Source: JBBRNH01 sp038230415
GTDB lineage: Bacteria; Bacteroidota; Bacteroidia; Cytophagales; Spirosomataceae
DNA: 64,000 nucleotides
Assembly (NCBI GenBank): GCA_038230415.1
Contig: JBBRNH010000021.1
Location: 6,530-70,529, forward strand
Reading direction: 5' to 3'
The position numbers were made by a program, and so were the translations under genes. Below, piece after piece: positions 59,110 to 64,000 of the stretch. The notes under the pieces were generated by a model that did no database searches, was not told where the DNA came from, and worked only from the letters and a program-made list of their open reading frames with translations. Numbering within the stretch: the stretch's first letter is position 1; each line of letters begins with the position of its first letter.

Positions 59110-60253
59110 CGGCGCAGGTGTTATGGTGTTGGGCAACGTATTTTCCAATGTCGAGCAGGGTAGCATCGGGGGCGGGTTGGCGCAGGTACATCGTCAGGTC
59201 GCGGTGGATACGCTCAAAGGGCAACGGACGCAACAGCCCCCGCGCCCCCACCGACCGTTCGGCCAACTGCATAACGGTCAGGCAGATTTGCTCGATAGCC
59301 GTCCGGGTCATGTTGGCGTAGTTAATCACGATGGCAGGATCATCGCCATTGGCTATCCAGCCATCGGTTTTTTGCCCGGCTGCCCGAAGCCACTGATTGC
59401 CCGACTCGATCAGGCAGGCCATTTCGCCCAGCCGCGCCTGTTGCATGGTGTCGTCGGCCCGGTTCAGGCTCGCCAGAAACAGTCGGGTTTCGTCGAACAG
59501 AGCCTCGGCTGCGCCCAACTGCACGGCGGCAAACCGGATGGCTCCCCCACTAAAATGCGGCTGTTTGTAGTAGCTGTCGGGTGCGCCCAGCAGGTCGTCG
59601 TCGGTGAGTTCTACGCCGGTGAAGTCAAGTTTAAAGCTGGCAGATGCCCGCATCCCTATTGGTTGCCAAAACGTTTCATCTTGCCGAATTGGCCTGACGC
59701 GCTCAACCGGAACAACGCACATCTGCCAGCCCCGGCGGTCGCCGTTGATCCAGTTGGCCGTAACGATGGGGCGTTGCACCCGGTTGGCCCCGGAGCAGAA
59801 CGTTTTGCAGCCCTCAAGCCGGTACCGACCCGTTGCCACCTGCCAAATGCTCACACCGTCGTGGGCCTGGGTGTTCCAAACGCCAAACAGCCGGTCGTGC
59901 TGCCGGGCATCGGTGAACCAACGGGTACGCTGGTCAGCATTGGCAAGCAAGTGGATAAGATACAGCGCGTCGAGGTGGCCTTCATAAACCCGGCCAACGG
60001 TCAGGTTGCCCGCCCCGATGCGTTTGAGCAGGTGCAGCAGGCCGGCGGTATCGGGTCGCTCGAAATCGAACGGCTGACCGGGCAAACCCACCGCCAATAA
60101 GCCGGCAGCAGCTAACCAGCCAAATTCGGCATCAGGAAAACCGCCTTCTACGTCCGACGCACCCGCCTGCTTCGCAATCCGTCGGATGAGCGGTTCGAGC
60201 AAGGCGGAATCGGTAGGCGAGGGTGATAGCAGAGGGGAAAATGGCGCATACAT
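59093..60253 (-). CDS. acyl-CoA dehydrogenase-like flavoprotein
   Basis: A 386-residue protein with the acyl-CoA dehydrogenase fold: N-terminal helical domain ('WLAAAGLLAVGLPGQPFDFE'), middle beta domain ('RLEGCKTFCSGANRVQRPIV' and 'WQPIGMRASASFKLDFTGVEL') and C-terminal helical domain with 'ERSVGARGLLRPLPFERIHRDL'. The usual catalytic Glu is not obvious, as in acyl-ACP or N-hydroxylase-like relatives used in secondary metabolism. ATG 60253 is used; upstream codons run through a probable non-coding leader. It leads the operon with the deacetylase and methyltransferase genes. Confidence 0.82.
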   Translation of the reverse strand: MYAPFSPLLSPSPTDSALLEPLIRRIAKQAGASDVEGGFPDAEFGWLAAAGLLAVGLPGQPFDFERPDTAGLLHLLKRIGAGNLTVGRVYEGHLDALYLIHLLANADQRTRWFTDARQHDRLFGVWNTQAHDGVSIWQVATGRYRLEGCKTFCSGANRVQRPIVTANWINGDRRGWQMCVVPVERVRPIRQDETFWQPIGMRASASFKLDFTGVELTDDDLLGAPDSYYKQPHFSGGAIRFAAVQLGAAEALFDETRLFLASLNRADDTMQQARLGEMACLIESGNQWLRAAGQKTDGWIANGDDPAIVINYANMTRTAIEQICLTVMQLAERSVGARGLLRPLPFERIHRDLTMYLRQPAPDATLLDIGKYVAQHHNTCADDLWH

Positions 60254-60372
60254 GACAAGTAAGGGCAGATTATCGCCAAAATGTTTTGTAAATCGAGTTG
60301 CCGGACGCGGATATTCACGCACTGGTCATACACAATCACAGTGTCCTGAACAGTCGTCTTGGGTATCAACAC

Positions 60373-60447
60373 GACTTTCGCAAAACCGTCGTTGGGTTAC
60401 ACTGAGCGTAGTCGAAGTGGCGGCCCAACGACGGTTTTGCGAAAGTC
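60373..60447. repeat. 75-base perfect inverted repeat (MITE-like)
   Basis: Two perfect 24-base arms (60373-60396 and 60424-60447) flank a 27-base centre that includes CACTGAGCGTAGTCGAAGTG, itself an imperfect palindrome common in Bacteroidota genomes. It stands in the 267-base gap between two divergent genes. The rest of the gap (60254-60520) holds a TACCTTTG -7 element at 60484-60491 and no gene that I can see. Confidence 0.7.
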
Positions 60448-60520
60448 ATGATCGAGTAAAAAACATCGCCGGTGAATCAGTTGTACCTTTGTTTTGTAAG
60501 TAATGCAAACCAACTAATCT

Positions 60521-61690
60521 ATGAAAACACCCGCCCACAACCCCGTTTATTTAGACAATGCCGCCACCACCGCCCTCGACCCGGAGGTGCTGGAGACGAT
60601 GCTGCCCCTCCTGCGCGATCAGTTTGGCAATCCGTCGTCTATTCATTCGCACGGGCGGCAGGTGCGGTCACTGCTCGAAAAAGCCCGCAAAACGGTGGCC
60701 GGTTTGCTGAATACCTCGCCCGCCGAGATTTTTTTTACGTCGGGCGGTACCGAAGCCGATAACACCGCTATCGTGAGCAGTATCGAAACCTTCGGTCTGA
60801 CCCACGCCATCACCTCGCCCCTCGAACACCACGCCGTGCTGCACACCCTTGAACACCTCGCCCACGCGGGCAAGGTTCGGCTGAGTCTTGTGCGCGTTGA
60901 TGAGCAGGGCCACCTTGATATGAGCCACTTAGCCGGGTTACTGCAAACAAATCCACGCTCGGTGGTGTCGCTCATGCAGGGCAACAACGAAATTGGCAAT
61001 CTCATTGATTTACAGGCTGTTGGTGCGCTCTGCCGGGAACACGACGCGATTTTTCACTCAGACACGGTGCAGACGATGGGCCATTTTCGGCACGATTTAC
61101 AGGCGTTGCCGGTTGATTTTATCGTTGGCGCGGCCCATAAATTTCACGGGCCGAAGGGCGTTGGTTTTTTGTATATGAACGCCAACCGACGGATTCAGCC
61201 GATGATGCACGGCGGGTCGCAGGAGCGCAATATGCGGGGCGGCACCGAAAATGTGTACGGCATTGTGGGTCTGGCAAAAGCCCTGGAAATTGCGTATCAT
61301 GGCATGGACAGCCACCGCGCCCACATAACCGCTCTGAAACGCCGGATGATCGGGACGCTCACCGAACGGCTTCCCAATGTATCGTTCAACGGCGATTCGG
61401 CCAACATCGAGGGTAGCTTATACACAGTACTGAACGTGAGCCTGCCCGCATCTGAGCTGAACGATATGCTGCTGTTTAGTTTAGACATCGCCCGGATTTC
61501 GGCATCGGGCGGGTCGGCCTGTTCGAGCGGCTCCAACGTTGGTTCGCACGTGCTGGCGGCCCTGCCCGGCCTCGATCCTGAGCGGGGTTACGTGCGGTTT
61601 TCGTTCGGCAAATACAACACCGAAGCCGACGTTGATTATGCCGTTGACACACTTGTAGGGCTGTATGAGCGGGAAAGCGTTGGGGCCTGA
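60521..61690 (+). CDS. cysteine desulfurase (NifS/IscS family)
   Basis: A 389-residue PLP enzyme that removes sulfur from cysteine for Fe-S clusters or thio-cofactors. 'YLDNAATTALDPEVLE' is the family start, 'SGGTEADN' binds PLP phosphate, Lys207 in 'GAAHKFHGPKG' is the Schiff-base lysine, and Cys334 in 'SGGSACSSGS' is the catalytic Cys on a group I-type loop. No iscU or suf genes are adjacent. The stop overlaps the P450 start (TGATG), so they are translated together. Confidence 0.93.
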   Translation: MKTPAHNPVYLDNAATTALDPEVLETMLPLLRDQFGNPSSIHSHGRQVRSLLEKARKTVAGLLNTSPAEIFFTSGGTEADNTAIVSSIETFGLTHAITSPLEHHAVLHTLEHLAHAGKVRLSLVRVDEQGHLDMSHLAGLLQTNPRSVVSLMQGNNEIGNLIDLQAVGALCREHDAIFHSDTVQTMGHFRHDLQALPVDFIVGAAHKFHGPKGVGFLYMNANRRIQPMMHGGSQERNMRGGTENVYGIVGLAKALEIAYHGMDSHRAHITALKRRMIGTLTERLPNVSFNGDSANIEGSLYTVLNVSLPASELNDMLLFSLDIARISASGGSACSSGSNVGSHVLAALPGLDPERGYVRFSFGKYNTEADVDYAVDTLVGLYERESVGA

Positions 61691-63069
61691 TGATGATTCA
61701 AAACCAACCCCTGCTCCCGATTCCGACCCATCCCGGCCTGCCACTCCTCGGTAACTCGCTCGAAATTGCCCGCGACCCCCTCGGTGCCTTTACCCGCTTG
61801 CAGGCGCAACACAACCGGCCCGGCGGCCCGCGCTTGATTCAGATTGCCCTCGGTGGCCGGACGCAGTTTGTGACCTTCCGGCCCGACGATGCCAAGTACG
61901 TTTTGCAGGAAAACCACCGGAATTATGGCCGTTCACCGGCGTTTAAAATCCTGGAGATTTTCCTGGGAAAAGGCCTCCTCACCAACGACGGTGACCACTG
62001 GCGGCACCAACGTCGGCTGGCACAACCGGCATTTCACCGGCAAAAGCTCGCCATTCTGGGCCAGATTATGCAGCAGGAAGCCGATGCCTGGTTAGGTGAA
62101 CTGAGCCAGTCAGATCTGACCAAACCCGTAAATCTATCGGAGAAATTCATGGACATTACCATGCGGATTGTCTGCAAAACGCTGTTTGGCACCGACGCGG
62201 GCAGTCAGTTGGTGGGCATCTCACACGCGATGGAAACGGCAATTTTCCTGGCAAACAAGCGGTTGATGTCGCCACTATCCCCGCCGATGAGCTGGCCCAC
62301 GCCCGATAATATTCGATACCGAAAAGCGGCCCAAACCGTTGACACACTGATTTATAGCATCATCGAAAGCCGCAAAAAAACCGGCGAACGGCGCGACGAC
62401 CTGCTCGATATGCTGCTCTACGCCGAAGATGAAGACACCGGCGAGCGACTGAGTACCAAACAACTCCGCGACGAATGTGTGACGCTCTTTGCCGCCGGCC
62501 ACGAAACCACCGCCGTTTCGATGGCCTGGACAACGTATCTGCTCACCAAAAACCCCGCCGTGATGGGTAAACTGGTGGAGACCGTGCAGGGTGTGGGAGC
62601 CGGTTTTCAGCCGGGCGGGTATGTCTCGCAGGTAATCAACGAATCATTGCGGCTGTATCCACCGGCCTGGGCCACGTCGCGGTTTGCGCTGAATGACGAT
62701 CAGATTGGCCCGCACCGGATTCCGGCTAAATCAACGGTGCTGGTGCTGCCGTATCTGATTCACCGTGACCCCGCCCACTGGCCCAACCCCGAACAGTTTG
62801 ATCCTGAACGCTTTGCATCGAGCGATGCTTCGCTGGGCCGCGACAAAGAAAGACACGGATATGCCCACCTGCCATTTGGGGGCGGGCCGCGTTTGTGCAT
62901 CGGCAACATGTTTGCCCTGATGGAAATGCAGATGCTGCTGACGGGATTAGTGAGAACCTTTACCATTGAGGCCGCCACTGATGCCGTTATTGCGCCAATT
63001 GCGTCAATCACGCTGCGACCTGGCAGGCCGGTGATGGTAAATCTGACGATACGGAACTCAGTTCGCTGA
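61690..63069 (+). CDS. cytochrome P450
   Basis: A 459-residue heme monooxygenase. The oxygen-binding I helix has 'AAGHETTAV' (about 268-276), the K helix has 'ESLRLYPP' with Glu318 and Arg321, and the heme loop is 'FGGGPRLCIG' with Cys403. There is no membrane anchor, so it is soluble. Motifs resemble the CYP102/CYP4-like fatty-acid hydroxylase group of bacteria. No ferredoxin or reductase gene is next to it. The 3' end runs into a tandem 14-base repeat that encodes the last residues 'RNSVR'. Confidence 0.94.
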   Translation: MMIQNQPLLPIPTHPGLPLLGNSLEIARDPLGAFTRLQAQHNRPGGPRLIQIALGGRTQFVTFRPDDAKYVLQENHRNYGRSPAFKILEIFLGKGLLTNDGDHWRHQRRLAQPAFHRQKLAILGQIMQQEADAWLGELSQSDLTKPVNLSEKFMDITMRIVCKTLFGTDAGSQLVGISHAMETAIFLANKRLMSPLSPPMSWPTPDNIRYRKAAQTVDTLIYSIIESRKKTGERRDDLLDMLLYAEDEDTGERLSTKQLRDECVTLFAAGHETTAVSMAWTTYLLTKNPAVMGKLVETVQGVGAGFQPGGYVSQVINESLRLYPPAWATSRFALNDDQIGPHRIPAKSTVLVLPYLIHRDPAHWPNPEQFDPERFASSDASLGRDKERHGYAHLPFGGGPRLCIGNMFALMEMQMLLTGLVRTFTIEAATDAVIAPIASITLRPGRPVMVNLTIRNSVR

Positions 63070-63092
63070 ACTCAGTTCGGGGAACTCAGTTC
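63054..63092. repeat. three tandem GAACTCAGTTC dyads, 14-base period
   Basis: The interrupted palindrome GAACT-C-AGTTC occurs three times (63054-63064, 63068-63078, 63082-63092) with exact 14-base spacing. The first copy overlaps the end of the P450 gene. It lies upstream of the hibernation factor gene and could be an operator array or a chance tandem duplication. Confidence 0.6.
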
Positions 63093-63300
63093 GGAGAATT
63101 AAATTTTATCAAGAATTTTTCGAGTGGGCTGTTTCCTGAAACGCAAAAAATCTGTTGCTGGGCTGGTAGAAGACGCTTTTGACGGGAGTTTCCAAAAAAA
63201 AATAATAGGATATTTCCTGGCTGCTATTGACAAACCTGATTATTTGTATAACCTTGACCCGTCCAACGGTTATTGTTTCACTTTTAAACAATCTTGGACT

Positions 63301-63678
63301 ATGCGTGTACAAATTAATGCCGTCCGCTTCAACGCCGACCGCTCGCTGCTCGACTTCATCGAGCAGAAAATCGCTAAACTCGATACCTTCCACGACAACA
63401 TCATCAGCGCGGAGGTATTTCTCAAACTCGACGGTTCGGACACCAGCAAGGTGAAAGAAAAAGTGGTGGAGGTGCGCCTGACCATCCCCGGCAAAGAGCT
63501 GTTCATCAAAGAACACGACCGAACGTTCGAGAGCGCGACCGACCGCGTGCTGGACTCGCTGAAGGATAAACTCGTCCGGTGTAAAGAAAAACGGGCCGAC
63601 TTTTTCAGTCCGGCTATTATCCAGGAGAAAGAACGAATAGACACTCAGGCACTCGCCGAGGTTGACGAGGATATTTAG
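63301..63678 (+). CDS. hpf: ribosome hibernation promoting factor (HPF/YfiA)
   Basis: A 125-residue short HPF/RaiA-type protein that binds the 30S decoding site in stationary phase and shuts off translation. ATG 63301 is chosen because the family starts there ('MRVQINAVRFNADRSLLDFI'); the frame extends 59 codons further up without similarity. The beta-alpha-beta-beta-beta-alpha fold is followed by the basic segment 'LKDKLVRCKEKRADFF'. There is no long C-terminal dimerisation domain. The promoter must lie in 63070-63300; no clear consensus is seen. Confidence 0.9.
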   Translation: MRVQINAVRFNADRSLLDFIEQKIAKLDTFHDNIISAEVFLKLDGSDTSKVKEKVVEVRLTIPGKELFIKEHDRTFESATDRVLDSLKDKLVRCKEKRADFFSPAIIQEKERIDTQALAEVDEDI

Positions 63679-63680
63679 CA

Positions 63681-63713
63681 AAAAAAGCCCCGGCACAATG
63701 CCGGGGCTTTTTT
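63681..63713. terminator. bidirectional terminator
   Basis: A perfect 15-bp stem (63681-63695 with 63699-63713) with a 3-base loop begins with A6 and ends with T6. It serves both the hibernation factor gene and the convergent coiled-coil gene. Confidence 0.9.
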
Positions 63714-63729
63714 GTTGTGTTGCCACTAC

Positions 63730-64000
63730 TTACGCTTTTTTTCCAAACAGATCATTCCAGATTCCCTGCGCTTTTTCTTTCAGGATTTCGGCTTGTTCGG
63801 CGGCCTGGGTCTGTAGTTCACCGAGTTTGATCTGGGCGGCTTCGAGTTGTTCGGCGGCTTCGGCTTTCAGTTCATCAAGTTTGTCGTCGGCCTCATCGGT
63901 AAACGTATCGAGTTTGGCCGACGCGACGGCAACAGCTTCTTCGGCCTGCACCTGAAACGCGGCAAATGTTTCGGTAGCCTGCACTTTGGCGGCTTCAAAC
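63730..64000 (-). CDS. Ala/Glu-rich coiled-coil protein, 5' end outside window
   Basis: The frame is open to the window edge, so the start lies beyond 64000; the GTG at 63984 need not be the start. The visible 90 residues are an almost pure Ala/Glu/Gln/Lys helix ('EAAEQLEAAQIKLGELQTQAAE'), ending in 'GIWNDLFGKKA'. It resembles YtxH-type or histone-H1-like stress proteins only in composition. No function is assigned. Confidence 0.7.
   Translation of the reverse strand, partial: FEAAKVQATETFAAFQVQAEEAVAVASAKLDTFTDEADDKLDELKAEAAEQLEAAQIKLGELQTQAAEQAEILKEKAQGIWNDLFGKKA

Noticed and set aside
58946..60100. 384-codon plus-strand frame opposite the acyl-CoA dehydrogenase-like gene
   Set aside because: It has no recognisable domain; the minus-strand protein has clear family motifs.
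63054..63092. CRISPR array
   Set aside because: The repeats are only 11-14 bases with 3-base spacing and no spacers; no cas gene is in the window.

Overview
The window is chromosomal DNA of a Bacteroidota bacterium. The best fit is the Cytophagales family Spirosomataceae (Spirosoma-like), judged from gene content and a moderately high GC content. Lineage markers are two SusC/SusD pairs, a type IX secretion plug protein, a PUR-family (DUF3276) protein, SusC promoters of the TTTG / TAnnTTTG type, and the Bacteroidota form of YbeY. Coding density is high. I see no prophage, complete insertion sequence, rRNA operon or CRISPR array. The only RNA gene found is tRNA-Pro(GGG).

Layout. 2-8164: TPR protein (cut by the window start), methyltransferase, secreted GH2 beta-galactosidase, secreted esterase, metallo-beta-lactamase-fold hydrolase, patatin-like lipase. 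8165-19670: two SusC/SusD outer-membrane uptake systems in tandem, with near-copied promoters and SusC N-termini; the second carries an extra lipoprotein gene. 19856-24074: orphan gene, copper monooxygenase-like cytochrome protein facing a redoxin gene, OmpA-type protein, ComB-like phosphatase. 24209-27389: kdnA-kdsB-kdnB, the set that makes and activates 8-amino-Kdo for lipopolysaccharide. 27405-34390: Doc toxin/antitoxin pair in which the toxin frame carries a stop codon, ybeY, T9SS plug gene, ychF, PUR protein, beta-barrel protein, acyltransferase, oxidoreductase.

34668-43371 is a seven-gene run: HlyD-type adaptor, TolC-type channel, ABC ATPase, two FtsX-type permeases, an NtrC-class response regulator and a histidine kinase. 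It is preceded by a sigma-54 -24/-12 promoter and two tandem dyads, so the exporter probably carries its own sigma-54 control circuit. 43588-46820 is a coupled minus-strand operon of glutamine synthetase-like ligase, APH-fold kinase and HAD-IIA protein with no known combined role. 46897-51824 holds small secreted proteins, tRNA-Pro, a DUF1080 hydrolase and an M1 peptidase. 51996-60253 holds a soluble PAS histidine kinase and two converging three-gene blocks (GT1, GH-like, GT2; acyl-CoA dehydrogenase-like, PIG-L deacetylase, NodS-like methyltransferase). This looks like a locus for a modified oligosaccharide or glycolipid and is my main candidate for an undescribed pathway. 60521-64000: cysteine desulfurase coupled to a cytochrome P450, a ribosome hibernation factor, and a coiled-coil protein cut by the window end.

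Intergenic spaces often carry long inverted repeats (26202, 29845, 40601, 43382, 57667, 60373). They look like dispersed palindromic elements, some possibly acting as terminators.
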